Shown piece after piece: positions 1-9,385 of a stretch of 64,000 nucleotides of DNA (position 1 is the stretch's first letter; each line of letters begins with the position of its first letter). A model generated the notes under the pieces. The model was not told where the DNA came from, did not search any database, and was given only the letters and a program-made list of their open reading frames with translations. The DNA lies in contig JAYFRN010000027.1 of NCBI GenBank assembly GCA_034925865.1, positions 1 through 64,000 of the forward strand, in the 5' to 3' direction. Position numbers and translations under genes: made by a program. This DNA is from Oscillospiraceae bacterium. GTDB lineage: Bacteria > Bacillota > Clostridia > Oscillospirales > SIG627.

Positions 1-27
1 TGTATCACTTCTGCTCCGCTTTGTCAA
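1..27 (-). promoter_or_regulatory. partial leftward sigma-A promoter cut by window edge
   Basis: Read on the minus strand, TTGACA (27 to 22) is followed after 17 bp by TACA at positions 4 to 1, where the window ends, so only part of the -10 box is visible. It lies 114 bp downstream of a second, complete leftward promoter with the same TTGACAAA start. The transcribed gene is outside the window. Confidence 0.45.
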
Positions 28-112
28 GCACTTTTTTAAGATTCTTTTCATCTTTTTTCGTGCCTATCAGCCCCTTGCTTCCGTGCGCCGCTCCGTTTTC
101 GGCGGCTTTTGT

Positions 113-141
113 ATTGTAACATGCACGTATGCTTTTGTCAA
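113..141 (-). promoter_or_regulatory. leftward sigma-A promoter, TTGACA-N17-TACAAT
   Basis: On the minus strand a perfect -35 box TTGACA (141 to 136) and TACAAT (118 to 113) are separated by exactly 17 bp. Transcription would run left, out of the window. Together with the partial promoter at 1-27 this gives two tandem strong promoters, an arrangement common ahead of rRNA or other highly expressed operons; the target cannot be seen. Confidence 0.65.
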
Positions 142-353
142 GCCCTTTTTTGATATTAATTCATTTTTTTGTTTATTTTAATGTTATTCGCGCTTTTCTT
201 ACTCGTGTATTCCTTTTCAGTAATGTAATAAGACCGTTAATCGTTTTAAATAGCAGTCCATGTCCCTCTTTCTATATATAAAGAAGCAGATTTACGAATA
301 AGAGATATCATTCTGTAATTTTCAAGCTCCGATGGTTTTAATAAATAAAAAGC

Positions 354-399
354 TCAAAAAAACGGTAAAGCCGACGATATTACCCGTCACTCCACCGTT
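354..399 (-). terminator. rho-independent terminator after the aroF operon
   Basis: On the minus strand AACGGT (399-394) pairs with ACCGTT (366-361), with an inner GACG/CGTC pairing, followed by a run of T. It lies about 40 bp beyond the stop codon of the DAHP synthase gene and probably ends the long leftward transcript. The remaining sequence between 142 and 354 is AT-rich with no gene that I can see. Confidence 0.6.
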
Positions 400-435
400 A
401 ATACTGATATATTTTTTGTTATTACTTTAAAGCTG

Positions 436-1251
436 TTATTTTTCAAATTTCGGTATACCATCCAGCCGCTTCATGAGCAAAGCAAATTGCTCCGGAGTCA
501 ATGCCTGAGCTCCGTCACATTTTGCGCATTCAGGCGATATATGAACCTCTATTATTAATCCGTCCGCTCCGATTGCTTTCGCAGCCGCGGCAAAAGGAGC
601 GACAAAATCTGATTTTCCAGCGGCGTGGCTCGGATCTATTATTACCGGAAGATGCGTCATTTCCTTTAATATCGGAACTGCGCATAAATCAAGAGTAAAG
701 CGCGTTTCAGTTTCAAATGTGCGTATTCCTCTTTCGCATAATATTACATTCGGATTTCCGCCTGCAAGAATGTATTCCGCACTGTAAAGCAGCTCTGATA
801 CGGTATTCGCAAACCCGCGCTTAAGCAGAACAGGCTTTTTTATCTTTCCAAGCGCTCTTAAAAGTTCATAATTCTGCATATTACGCGCTCCTATCTGAAG
901 CACATCAATGCTTTCAAACGATTCAAGCTGAGATACATCGGTTATTTCAGAAACAACCGGCAGTCCTGTCAGTGCGCGTGCTGAAGCAAGGAACTTGATT
1001 CCCTTTTCTCTCAGCCCGCTGAAAGCATAAGGCGAGGTACGCGGCTTGAATGCTCCTCCGCGTAAAATACGAGCGCCGGCTTCTTTTACTTTCTCAGCTG
1101 TCAGCAACAGCGTTTCGCGATCATCAACGGTACATGGACCGGCAATGACGGTAAAACCACCATCGCCGATAGCTGTATTCCCGATTCGCACAACGGTATC
1201 CTGAGGGTGGTTATCACGCTTTGACAGTATCAGTTCATTTTCTATGATCAT
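436..1251 (-). CDS. aroF: 3-deoxy-7-phosphoheptulonate synthase (DAHP synthase)
   Basis: Condenses phosphoenolpyruvate with erythrose 4-phosphate, the first step of the shikimate pathway, in the cytoplasm. The 271-residue protein is the short KDO8P-synthase-like (type I-beta) form: it shows the AGPC motif, the RGGAFKPRTSPY block, KRGF, ERGIRTFE and IDPSHAAG, covering the expected substrate and metal ligands (Cys in AGPC, the His of DPSHA, Glu and Asp). There is no N-terminal ACT or chorismate mutase extension, so feedback control by a fused domain is not expected. The ATG overlaps the stop of the upstream phosphofructokinase by 4 bp, which suggests translational coupling. It is the last gene of the leftward cluster. 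Confidence 0.93.
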   Translation of the reverse strand: MIIENELILSKRDNHPQDTVVRIGNTAIGDGGFTVIAGPCTVDDRETLLLTAEKVKEAGARILRGGAFKPRTSPYAFSGLREKGIKFLASARALTGLPVVSEITDVSQLESFESIDVLQIGARNMQNYELLRALGKIKKPVLLKRGFANTVSELLYSAEYILAGGNPNVILCERGIRTFETETRFTLDLCAVPILKEMTHLPVIIDPSHAAGKSDFVAPFAAAAKAIGADGLIIEVHISPECAKCDGAQALTPEQFALLMKRLDGIPKFEK

Positions 1252-2492
1252 TTTATAATGAAATGCTTCGGCATTCCGTTTACATATTCCAGATTTACTT
1301 CTCCGGCAATCAAAGGAAGCAGATATTTAACGCATGTATCGGTTACATTGCTTCCATCCGGTGTTATAAATTCGGCGGGTACTTTTTTTATTTTGTTTGC
1401 GACCTCTTCAATTCCAATTAGCTTTGTAACGCATGAATATTTATCTCCCTGCGTTCTGACTAATGCAACAAATTTGCCTGTTTCGCCTTTTATTCCCGCG
1501 GCGGCCGCCGTGCGTCCGACCAGGACAGCCTCGGTTATATCGGTAAGCGACGCTATATGAGAAGCGCAGCGCTGCAAAAGGTTGAATTCTATGGATCTTA
1601 CTTTACAGCCGATACGTTCCCGTACAATCATTTCAAGCGTTTTTCCGGTGCCTGAAAGATATTTGTGCCCGAAAGCATCCTTCATTTCACCGCGTTCCTG
1701 TGCGGAAATATACTTGCCGTCTTTATCGCGTATTCCTTCGGAAACCGCGATGAGAACCGAATTTTTCTGTTTTAAAAGCAGCTCTGTCCTGTTTATGAAA
1801 TTCTCCGTATCAAACGAAACCTCGGGAAGATAAACCAAATCGGGTGCATCAAGCGGATTTATCGCGCGAGGAAGCGCGGCGGCGGCGGTGAGCCATCCGG
1901 CGTCTCTTCCCATGATCTCGCAGATCACGACGGATTTAAGATCGTAAACCGGCAGGTCGCGGGCGATTTCTGAAATAGATGCGGCGATGAATTTAGCGGC
2001 CGAACCGTAACCGGGCGTATGATCCGTTCCGACAAGGTCGTTATCTATAGTCTTCGGAACTCCTACCGCATATAATTCTTTATGGTTTGCTTTGGCATAT
2101 AACGAAAGCTTATATACCGTGTCCATCGAATCGTTTCCGCCGATATAAAACAAATATTTAATATCCAGCTCTTCAAAAATATCAAAAATCTTTTCATATA
2201 GAGGTCTTGATGCGGAGTCATGCGGATCGGGCAGCTTTTTACGGCACGAACCGAGCGCGGCCGATGGCGTCATTTCTAATTCATGAAGCTCTTTATCTGA
2301 TGGCAGAATATCAAAAAGCGACGCGAAACGTCTGGCGAGTATACCGTCGATTCCGTTTTTAGCTCCGTATAGCATCCCGATCCTGCCGCTTTCGATGCAA
2401 CCGCGTATTACCCCAGAAAGTGTCGCGTTAATTGCGGCAGTTGGTCCACCCGATTGTCCGACAACGGCATTGTGTTTTATTATATTATCCAT
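1248..2492 (-). CDS. 6-phosphofructokinase, probably PPi-dependent
   Basis: Phosphorylates fructose 6-phosphate in glycolysis. The 414-residue protein has the GQSGGPTAAIN phosphate loop, GGND at about 118-121 and PKTIDND at about 146-152. In ATP enzymes the corresponding motifs are GGDGS and PGTIDND. The Asp at 121 and the Lys in PKTIDND are the two changes associated with pyrophosphate specificity, so I infer a reversible PPi-dependent enzyme. Asn at 120, in place of the usual Asp, is a feature to note. Its length (longer than the 320-residue ATP type) also fits the PPi clade. It overlaps aroF by 4 bp and follows metA by about 40 bp. Confidence 0.88.
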   Translation of the reverse strand: MDNIIKHNAVVGQSGGPTAAINATLSGVIRGCIESGRIGMLYGAKNGIDGILARRFASLFDILPSDKELHELEMTPSAALGSCRKKLPDPHDSASRPLYEKIFDIFEELDIKYLFYIGGNDSMDTVYKLSLYAKANHKELYAVGVPKTIDNDLVGTDHTPGYGSAAKFIAASISEIARDLPVYDLKSVVICEIMGRDAGWLTAAAALPRAINPLDAPDLVYLPEVSFDTENFINRTELLLKQKNSVLIAVSEGIRDKDGKYISAQERGEMKDAFGHKYLSGTGKTLEMIVRERIGCKVRSIEFNLLQRCASHIASLTDITEAVLVGRTAAAAGIKGETGKFVALVRTQGDKYSCVTKLIGIEEVANKIKKVPAEFITPDGSNVTDTCVKYLLPLIAGEVNLEYVNGMPKHFIIK

Positions 2493-2531
2493 GTCTGCTC
2501 CTGCTTTTACCTGTTGGACGAGTATATGTTG

Positions 2532-3458
2532 TCATTGTTCCTGCACTATCTGAGCCAGGTCATAAGGCGTTTCCTGATATACGAAATAATTCAGCCAATT
2601 GGCAAAGAGAAGGTGTGCATGTGATCTCCATCTGTTCAAAGGACGTTTTGCGGGATCGTCATCGGGAAAATAATTATATGGCATTTCTATGTCAAGCCCC
2701 TTATCTCTGTCGCGAAAGTATTCTTTCATAAGAGTGTCATAATCATACTCCACATGACCGGTAATGAAAACGTTCCTTCGGCTCTTTGAAGCCACAAGAA
2801 AAACGCCGGCCTTATCCGAATAGCTCAACAGCTCCACCTTCGGGCAATTGAGAATATCTTCGGCGGAAACAAATGAATGGCGCGAATGCGGCGCAAGGAA
2901 CACCTCGTCAAAGCCCTTTACAAGATCGTGAGAAGGATTTACCAAAGCGTGTTCAAATACACCGAACACCTTCTTTTCCGCCGGATATTTATTTATGCCG
3001 TAGTTGAAATACAACCCGGCCTGAGCACCCCAGCATATATACATCGTAGAATGAACGTTCTTCTTTGACCAGCGCATCATATCACAAAGCTCGTCCCAAT
3101 AATCAACTTGCTCAAATTCAAGATTTTCAACCGGAGCGCCTGTTATTATCATGCCGTCAAATTTTTCGTTTTTTATATCGTCAAAGCTCTTATAAAAGCT
3201 GTCAAGATGAGAAGAAGGTGTATTTTTCGATATATGAGTATTCATTTTCAACAGAGTGATGTCGATCTGAATCGGTGTGTTCGATAAAAGCCGGAACAGC
3301 TGAGTCTCTGTCACGACCTTTGTCGGCATCAAGTTTAAAATCACAATACGCAGAGGACGGATATCCTGATGCTGCGCACGGTTTTCATTCATTGTAAATA
3401 TATTTTCGTGTTCAAGAATCTCACGCGCGGGAAGCGCGTTTGGAATTTTAATCGGCAT
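2532..3458 (-). CDS. metA: homoserine O-acetyltransferase, MetA family
   Basis: Acylates homoserine in methionine synthesis. The 308-residue protein is full length and has the family motifs: catalytic Cys142 in CWGAQA, His235 and Glu237 in TGHVEY, and the PHSRHS substrate region. Residue 111 is Glu (APVENLEF). In this family Glu at 111 is known to favour acetyl-CoA while Gly favours succinyl-CoA, so despite the usual family name of homoserine O-succinyltransferase the acetyl product is predicted. The start overlaps the end of hslO by 11 bp, so the two are probably cotranscribed. No SAM riboswitch or T-box is visible upstream. Confidence 0.92.
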   Translation of the reverse strand: MPIKIPNALPAREILEHENIFTMNENRAQHQDIRPLRIVILNLMPTKVVTETQLFRLLSNTPIQIDITLLKMNTHISKNTPSSHLDSFYKSFDDIKNEKFDGMIITGAPVENLEFEQVDYWDELCDMMRWSKKNVHSTMYICWGAQAGLYFNYGINKYPAEKKVFGVFEHALVNPSHDLVKGFDEVFLAPHSRHSFVSAEDILNCPKVELLSYSDKAGVFLVASKSRRNVFITGHVEYDYDTLMKEYFRDRDKGLDIEMPYNYFPDDDPAKRPLNRWRSHAHLLFANWLNYFVYQETPYDLAQIVQEQ

Positions 3459-4371
3459 TATCGTTATTCTCCATTTTCGCTTTTATCTCGCCGTCATTTT
3501 TTAATGCTTTTATTATTGCGTCGAGCTCGTCCGGTTCAAACACATATTTAGCGCCGCAGAAATAACACTCCGCGGTCTGCGGCTTGTTTTCCGCACGCAT
3601 TTCAAGAAGCTCGTCATTTCCCAATGAACCGAGAGCGGCGGCATATCTTTCTTTTGAACAATCACAAATATAATCGACTTCTATTTCGTCGAATATGTCG
3701 AACTCCATTCCTGCAAGGGCAAGCTCTGCTATTTCCGTATTCGTCTTTCCCTCTGAGATCAGCTGAGTCACAGGCTTAAGCGATGAAATATTTTTTTCCA
3801 CTATATCGGCAGTAGAATCGTCTGCGCCGGGTAAGAGCTGAATGATAAATCCTCCGGCGGCGGCGACGCTTCTGTCACGTCCGACAAGCACGCCGAGAGC
3901 GCAGACCGACGGGGTTTGTTCGCTTGAAGCAAAATACTGGGTGATATCCTCTGCGATTTCTCCAGATACAAGCCGCGACATACCGATATACGGCTCTCCG
4001 AAGCCCATATCCTTTATAACATACATGGTTCCGGATCCAACAGCTCCGCCAACATCAAGCTTTCCGTTCTGTTTTAAAGGGAGATCGACATTCGGATTAA
4101 TTATATATCCTTTGACATTTCCCATGTAATCGCCGACGCATACGATTTTTCCGGCAGGACCGTCGCCGTTTATTTGCAGAGTAAGCGTGTTTTCTTTGTC
4201 TTTTAAAAGGCAGCTCATCAGAGCGCAGCCAGAAAGCGCACGTCCAAGCGCCGCGCAGGCTGTCGGTGTGAGAGAATGTATCTGCCTTGCTTTTTCCGCT
4301 ATTCCTGTTGAATTAATAATAAGAATTCTTACGGCTCCGTCACGAGTAACGGCTCTTGTGAGTTTGTTCAT
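3448..4371 (-). CDS. hslO: Hsp33 redox-activated chaperone
   Basis: Cytoplasmic holdase that is activated by oxidation. The 307-residue protein contains the conserved core and, near the C terminus, the zinc-binding redox switch CDC followed about 27-30 residues later by CYFC, the CxC...CxxC arrangement of Hsp33. The N terminus ([22 protein letters not shown]) is typical. It lies between a methyltransferase gene (4 bp gap) and metA (11 bp overlap), so it is part of the leftward cluster. An extra tail after the switch is rich in charged residues. Confidence 0.94.
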   Translation of the reverse strand: MNKLTRAVTRDGAVRILIINSTGIAEKARQIHSLTPTACAALGRALSGCALMSCLLKDKENTLTLQINGDGPAGKIVCVGDYMGNVKGYIINPNVDLPLKQNGKLDVGGAVGSGTMYVIKDMGFGEPYIGMSRLVSGEIAEDITQYFASSEQTPSVCALGVLVGRDRSVAAAGGFIIQLLPGADDSTADIVEKNISSLKPVTQLISEGKTNTEIAELALAGMEFDIFDEIEVDYICDCSKERYAAALGSLGNDELLEMRAENKPQTAECYFCGAKYVFEPDELDAIIKALKNDGEIKAKMENNDNAD

Positions 4372-4375
4372 GTTT

Positions 4376-5164
4376 TTATTGCAGCCTTGTCTGTTTTTTT
4401 GCGACGAAAATAAGTCTTTCGGGTTTTTCTTCTCCGCGGAGAGGAAATATATCCGCGTCGCTCTTTATATGTGTAATTTCAAATCCGGTTTCGGAAAGAA
4501 GCTTCTCAACTGTTTTCGGGCTGTGATACTTCTGCCTGTGCGATTCGGTCATTTTTTTATAAATGCCGTCTCCGCATTTTGCAAATATAGTAAGGTCAAA
4601 TGTGCAGGTACGTCTTTTCGGCCGGAAATTATTTTCCCATACGCAGTATACATCTCCATAATCGAGAGCAAACACATTGTTTCCGTATATGCTTTCATAT
4701 CTGTAGAGAGTATTGATGTCGAAAATAAAAATGCCTCCGGGGCAAAGCGCGGAATTCACGCATTGGAAAGCGGAGCGAAGCTCTTTATATGAGGTTAAGT
4801 AATTCAGTGAATCATAACAACAGACAGCCGCTTCATACCTGCGTGATGTGCAAAAGGAGCGCATATCCTGCTTTGTAAAGAATATCCCCTCGTCTTCCGT
4901 TTTTGCGGAAGCGACAGCAAGCATATCTTCGGATATATCTATTCCGAGTACGGAAAAGCCCTCTGAACGCAGTCTCAGCGTCATTTCGCCTGTTCCGCAC
5001 GCAAGATCGAGCAATCCGCATCCGGGAATATCGCCGAATTCCTCGCGAAACATATGGCAAATAAATTTTATGTAAGAATTATATTCCGCTCCGTCATTAA
5101 GAACATCATAGCAGGAGGCAAGAGTCGTGTATTGATTATAAACAGCCATTTTATTCTTTATCAC
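4376..5164 (-). CDS. class I SAM-dependent methyltransferase
   Basis: The 262-residue protein has the Rossmann motif I LLDLACGTGEMT, motif II GIDISEDML and the DSLNYL segment usual in small-molecule methyltransferases of the Methyltransf_25/UbiE-like group. The substrate cannot be told from the sequence. Its start overlaps the end of yerC by 14 bp; an internal ATG five codons in (5149) is an alternative start. It is packed between yerC and hslO, which supports cotranscription but says little about function. Confidence 0.85.
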   Translation of the reverse strand: MIKNKMAVYNQYTTLASCYDVLNDGAEYNSYIKFICHMFREEFGDIPGCGLLDLACGTGEMTLRLRSEGFSVLGIDISEDMLAVASAKTEDEGIFFTKQDMRSFCTSRRYEAAVCCYDSLNYLTSYKELRSAFQCVNSALCPGGIFIFDINTLYRYESIYGNNVFALDYGDVYCVWENNFRPKRRTCTFDLTIFAKCGDGIYKKMTESHRQKYHSPKTVEKLLSETGFEITHIKSDADIFPLRGEEKPERLIFVAKKQTRLQ

Positions 5165-5489
5165 CGTTTTTGCTTTGACTGTTATCGTTTCCGCAGTTAT
5201 CTTCTTCAGAAAGGCGTTCTAAAACAGTGCGGTATCCGTCGCTTCCGTATTTAAGGCAACGGTTTACGCGGCTTATTGTGGCGGAGGAAAGACCGGTTTG
5301 TAAAGCAATATCGCTGTATATCACGTTTTCACTGAGCATTTTCGCCGCTTTCAACCGTTTTGACATTTCCTTAATTTCGGCGACGGTGCATAAATCCTCA
5401 AAAAAATTATAACATTCCTCGATGTTGTCAAGAGTGAGAATTGCCTTGAACATACAGTCGACATCGCTGTCTTTAATCTTTGAATTCAT
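5151..5489 (-). CDS. YerC/YecD family TrpR-like transcriptional regulator
   Basis: A 112-residue helix-turn-helix protein of the TrpR superfamily. The recognisable stretch is CTVAEIKEMSKRLKAA, then a helix-turn-helix SDIALQTGLSSATISR and NRCLKYGSDGY, as in the YerC/YecD family common in Bacillota. The physiological ligand and targets of this family are unsettled. It is the first gene of the tight cluster yerC-methyltransferase-hslO-metA-pfk-aroF. A glutamate- and asparagine-rich tail follows the DNA-binding domain. Confidence 0.88.
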   Translation of the reverse strand: MNSKIKDSDVDCMFKAILTLDNIEECYNFFEDLCTVAEIKEMSKRLKAAKMLSENVIYSDIALQTGLSSATISRVNRCLKYGSDGYRTVLERLSEEDNCGNDNSQSKNGDKE

Positions 5490-5545
5490 CTTTCAAACGC
5501 GCCTTTCCGATTTATATAAATATCTGTTATATATTTGCCGTTTAA

Positions 5546-5581
5546 AATAACGCGGCCGCCGCCGGAAAAAGGCGGCGGCCG
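5546..5581 (-). terminator. GC-rich hairpin terminator after the LarA-like gene
   Basis: A perfect 11 bp stem (5553-5563 with 5571-5581, CGGCCGCCGCC and its complement) with a 7 nt loop lies just past the stop of the LarA-like gene. On the minus strand it is followed by the T-rich CGTTATTTTAAA. It separates that gene from yerC. Confidence 0.7.
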
Positions 5582-5587
5582 ATAATT

Positions 5588-6874
5588 TTAAAATCTTGCC
5601 CTGTCGGCCCAAAGCCCGAGCGCGGGATTGGAGATATAGTATATTCTCTCGCCGTTTTCCAGAGTGTTATATCCGTCCGTAAGCTTTTCGGGATCGTACA
5701 TTCTGATTGCTTCTTCATACGGAATATAGTCAAAGCAGGCTCCGCGCACTTCTTTTTCGGTCAGATACCGCGTGCAGTAGGTAATGGAAAAACGGCCATC
5801 AGAGGAACCGTGTATAAGATGAGCGGCAGCGGAAAGATTACCGCGTAAGTCCTCGTTTTCTTCAACGAGCGTAAGTATTTTTTCGCGTCCGCAATAGCCG
5901 TATTTCCGGATCAGTTTATCAATATTAGCGTCTTCGCCGAATTTATCGACTCCGGGAGCGAGAACGATAAGCTCTCCTCCGTCAGCTATCGCCATACGGG
6001 TACGGTATACGCTCTTGTTTCCGAGCCATGTGCTTTTAAATTCCTTATCGTCGAGCATTACCACCACTTTTTTAAACGGCTCGTCGACGAATTTCAGATT
6101 CTTGCGCTGGCTGAGAGCGACAGCTTCTTCAAAATATTTTCTTTCACGTCCGACGAACAGACCATGAATTTTTATATTGCCTTCAGGCGCCGTGGTCACG
6201 GTCAAAACATACTTCAGCGGAATTTCGGACAGAAAATGTTCTTCCGCATAATCGAAAACCTTTCTTACAGGGGAATGATCCTTTCCCATTATACGCTCCA
6301 TGCCGTAAAAGGCCCCAAGCATATGAGAGGAATTGATCATATCGCTTCCGCCTATTCCGACAAAGATATTCTTGTTACGGTTGGCCATTCCGACAACCTC
6401 GTGAGGTACGACCTGTCCGATAGACAGGATGAGATCGTATGAACTGTCTAAAAGACGGCGGTTCACCTCGACAGCTATCGGAGTTTTAATAAGCCCTTCA
6501 GAAACTTCTTCGATAAACTTGCCGGGGACTTCTCCGATTTTGGCAATATCGGTGTGCCAGTTGTGATATATAAATTTTTCGAAAGGAATGTCTCCGTACA
6601 TAGCGCAGACCTCATCCCTCGTCATTGCTACATGCGTTCCGAGAGCGGGAAGAATGTCTATATCACAGCTGTCCTTCAGCAAATCGTAATATATTTTTGT
6701 AATTTTTCCGGCTCCGGAATGAAAACGGGTATAATCCGGCGGAATAATCAGTACTTTCTTAAGTTCACCTTTTGACGATGAAAGCGAACGGGCAAGCTCA
6801 TTTTTCAGCTGTGTGTCGCTTATGCCATCGTCGGTTTCCGCATACACGGAAAAGCCGAAGCTTGACAAATCCAT
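5588..6874 (-). CDS. LarA-like nickel-pincer racemase/epimerase family protein
   Basis: Belongs to the lactate racemase catalytic-subunit family (LarA, DUF2088), which uses a nickel-pincer nucleotide bound to Lys. Numbered from an upstream GTG at 6907, conserved His92, His169, Lys179 and His195 are in the expected spacing, matching the His108/His174/Lys184/His200 set of Lactobacillus LarA. I prefer the ATG at 6874 because AAAGGAAA sits 8 bp before it, while the GTG has no ribosome site. The family has many subclades acting on other 2-hydroxyacids, so lactate should not be assumed. No larB, larC or larE cofactor genes are in the window. The neighbour gnd hints at sugar-acid metabolism. Confidence 0.8.
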   Translation of the reverse strand: MDLSSFGFSVYAETDDGISDTQLKNELARSLSSSKGELKKVLIIPPDYTRFHSGAGKITKIYYDLLKDSCDIDILPALGTHVAMTRDEVCAMYGDIPFEKFIYHNWHTDIAKIGEVPGKFIEEVSEGLIKTPIAVEVNRRLLDSSYDLILSIGQVVPHEVVGMANRNKNIFVGIGGSDMINSSHMLGAFYGMERIMGKDHSPVRKVFDYAEEHFLSEIPLKYVLTVTTAPEGNIKIHGLFVGRERKYFEEAVALSQRKNLKFVDEPFKKVVVMLDDKEFKSTWLGNKSVYRTRMAIADGGELIVLAPGVDKFGEDANIDKLIRKYGYCGREKILTLVEENEDLRGNLSAAAHLIHGSSDGRFSITYCTRYLTEKEVRGACFDYIPYEEAIRMYDPEKLTDGYNTLENGERIYYISNPALGLWADRARF

Positions 6875-6918
6875 TTTACTATTTCCTTTTCTTTTCTTGA
6901 AAAACACGGATGAGTCCG

Positions 6919-8370
6919 TCAGACAACATATGTGGAAGCGGAGGTATTTCCGCCTTCTCCGGTCCAGTTGGTATGATAGAATTCGCCTCTTTTGCGGTCG
7001 GTGCGTTCATAAGTATGAGCGCCAAAATAGTCGCGTTGCGCCTGAAGCAGGTTAGCGGGAAGCCTTTCCGTGCGGTAACCGTCGTAATAATTAAGCGCTG
7101 TCATCATAGCCGGAACCGGTATGCCGTTCATAACCGCAGCAGCGCATACGCGGCGCCATCCGTCTTGGGAAGCATCGATAATATTCTTGAAGTACGGATC
7201 AAGCAGAAGATTTGTAAGCTCCGGATTCTTGTCAAACGCTTTCTTTATTTCGCCGAGGAAAACGCTTCTGATAATGCATCCGCCTCTCCACATGAGAGCT
7301 ATGCCGCCGTAATTAAGATTCCAGCCGTATGTCTTGGCAGCGGCGCGCATAAGGGTATATCCCTGGGCATATGAAACAATTTTCGCGGCGAAAAGCGCGC
7401 GGCGAATATCATTAATGAACGCGGCTCTGTCGCCTTTGAATGCGGGCTTTGGACCGGTGAGAATTTTAGAAGCGGCGACTCTTTCTTCTTTGAGCGCGGA
7501 CAGGCAGCGGGCAAATACAGCTTCTCCGATAAGAGTCAGCGGGATACCTTCATCAAGAGCGGCGATTGCAGTCCACTTGCCGGTGCCCTTTTGTCCGGCG
7601 GTGTCAAGTATATAATTTACAACATATTCGCCGTTTTCATCCTTTAAAGCGAGTATGTCGCGCGTGATTTCGATCAGATAGCTGTCAAGCTCCGCCTTGT
7701 TCCATTCGGCAAAAACATCATGCATTTCGTCAGGGGTCATTCCGAGATAATCACGCATGAGCTGATATGCCTCGCATATGAGCTGCATATCGCCATACTC
7801 GATTCCGTTATGAACCATTTTTACAAAATGTCCTGCTCCGCCTTCTCCTACCCAGTCGCAGCACGGAGAACCGTCTTCAACTTTGGCACAGATCGCCTGT
7901 AATATCGGCTTTACATAAGGCCATGCGGCGGGAGATCCGCCGGGCATCATGCTCGGGCCCTTGAGAGCGCCCTCTTCTCCTCCGGATACTCCGGTGCCTA
8001 TATAAAGCATTCCTTTTGATTCAACATATTGACAGCGGCGTATTGTATCCGGAAAATGGCTGTTTCCGCCGTCTATTATGATATCTCCGGCTTCGAGATG
8101 CGGGATGAGCTTTTCAATAAAATCGTCAACGGGCTGTCCGGCCTTGACCATAATCATGACTTTCCGCGGCTTTGCAAGGTTTTCACAAAGCTCTTCGATC
8201 GAATATGCTCCGATTATGTTCTTGCCTTTTGCGCGGCCTTCGACGAAATTAGTGACTTTTTCCGTTGTGCGGTTATATACCGCGACCGTAAAGCCCTTAG
8301 ATTCCATATTCATTACGAGGTTTTCGCCCATTACCGCGAGTCCAATGAGTCCGATATCAGCTTTTTTCAT
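6919..8370 (-). CDS. gnd: 6-phosphogluconate dehydrogenase, decarboxylating
   Basis: Oxidises 6-phosphogluconate to ribulose 5-phosphate, CO2 and NADPH in the pentose phosphate pathway. The 483-residue length is that of the long dimeric form. The Rossmann motif GLAVMGENL and the NRTTEK segment at the N terminus fit NADP use; DGGNSHFPDT and ILDTAGQKGTGKW are the family signatures. AGGAGT precedes the ATG. It lies 45 bp after the amidohydrolase gene and is followed by the LarA-like gene. Confidence 0.96.
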   Translation of the reverse strand: MKKADIGLIGLAVMGENLVMNMESKGFTVAVYNRTTEKVTNFVEGRAKGKNIIGAYSIEELCENLAKPRKVMIMVKAGQPVDDFIEKLIPHLEAGDIIIDGGNSHFPDTIRRCQYVESKGMLYIGTGVSGGEEGALKGPSMMPGGSPAAWPYVKPILQAICAKVEDGSPCCDWVGEGGAGHFVKMVHNGIEYGDMQLICEAYQLMRDYLGMTPDEMHDVFAEWNKAELDSYLIEITRDILALKDENGEYVVNYILDTAGQKGTGKWTAIAALDEGIPLTLIGEAVFARCLSALKEERVAASKILTGPKPAFKGDRAAFINDIRRALFAAKIVSYAQGYTLMRAAAKTYGWNLNYGGIALMWRGGCIIRSVFLGEIKKAFDKNPELTNLLLDPYFKNIIDASQDGWRRVCAAAVMNGIPVPAMMTALNYYDGYRTERLPANLLQAQRDYFGAHTYERTDRKRGEFYHTNWTGEGGNTSASTYVV

Positions 8371-8415
8371 ATATTATAACTCCTGTTATTATTAACTTTT
8401 GTATTGAATCCGGGA

Positions 8416-9294
8416 TCACAGCTCGTGAATGAGCTTGAGCGCGTTTTTATAATAAAGCTTGTCAAGAATTTCTTTATTGAGTCTTCCCTTTATCGTTTCA
8501 ATAAATTCCTGATGAACATTGTCAAAATAATCGCGGGCATAACATATCCTGTCCTGATATTGCGTCAGGAATTCGACTGCGAAATCCGGATCTCTGGCAA
8601 GAGCGTTGCATCCGCTTCCGGCAGACCAGTCACAATAAAGGTTGGGGTATTTATCGAGCATTTGAATAAGCTTTCCGCCGGGAGAGACTTTTCCATTAGG
8701 ATACGCTCCGTCCTTTGCCGGGTCATATCCGCCGGATATATGAGCCCAAAAGCCGGGCGCATGGCCGAGGAAGTTGGTGTCCGGGCATGCGGCAACCGCG
8801 CGCTCAAACGCTTCAATTCCGCCGCCGTACCAGTAATTCGGGCGGGGATACTTTACGGAGCAGTTAAATTCGTAGTCGATGTGTACGGTAACGGGAAGCC
8901 CCTTCTCACCGCAGAAACGATACATTCTTATCGCGTCGCAGTTGTCATACATCATTCTGATTTTTAATTCGCCGTAAGCCTTGACTCCGTAAAGATTGAT
9001 TGCGGAATTAAGAGAGTCTATCGCATCCGGGCGGCGCGGATCCGGCGCATATCCGAGGATAAAACGGTCGGGATATGTTTTCTTATAATATCTGCATCTC
9101 TCAAACGCGATCGGTCCGTATTCGATCATGGAATTGACATTTACATTTTTATTATACGACGGATCGTATTCGCTCGACGGGCATTCCCAAGTAAGGATCC
9201 ATGTTTTGTCGATCCCGTATTTGTCCATATTCTCAACGGTTTTATGTACGTTATAGCCGTACCAATCCGCGTGATTATGTACATCGATAATCAT
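8416..9294 (-). CDS. amidohydrolase-2 family metal-dependent hydrolase
   Basis: TIM-barrel amidohydrolase of the Amidohydro_2 type. The HxH metal motif (IIDVHNHADW) is at the very N terminus. Later GYAPDPRRPDAID, a VHIDYEF metal His, the GHAPGFWAHISGGYD segment and YCDWSAGSGCNAL follow, ending with YARDYFD. I place the start at the ATG 9294 directly before the HxH motif, although an in-frame TTG exists 13 codons upstream; the ribosome site is weak for both. The substrate is unknown. It sits between pdp and gnd on the same strand. Confidence 0.75.
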   Translation of the reverse strand: MIIDVHNHADWYGYNVHKTVENMDKYGIDKTWILTWECPSSEYDPSYNKNVNVNSMIEYGPIAFERCRYYKKTYPDRFILGYAPDPRRPDAIDSLNSAINLYGVKAYGELKIRMMYDNCDAIRMYRFCGEKGLPVTVHIDYEFNCSVKYPRPNYWYGGGIEAFERAVAACPDTNFLGHAPGFWAHISGGYDPAKDGAYPNGKVSPGGKLIQMLDKYPNLYCDWSAGSGCNALARDPDFAVEFLTQYQDRICYARDYFDNVHQEFIETIKGRLNKEILDKLYYKNALKLIHEL

Positions 9295-9385
9295 TGTTTT
9301 ATTACCAATACCTTTCCGAACAAAATTTTTCAAGTTATATTATATTATCAAACGGCCGGTATGTCAAGGGGTTTGAAATTTGTTG

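Noticed and set aside
4187-4792. Long plus-strand reading frame of about 200 codons
   Set aside because: It lies opposite hslO and the methyltransferase gene, has no ribosome site or recognisable motifs, and is explained as a shadow of the real minus-strand genes.
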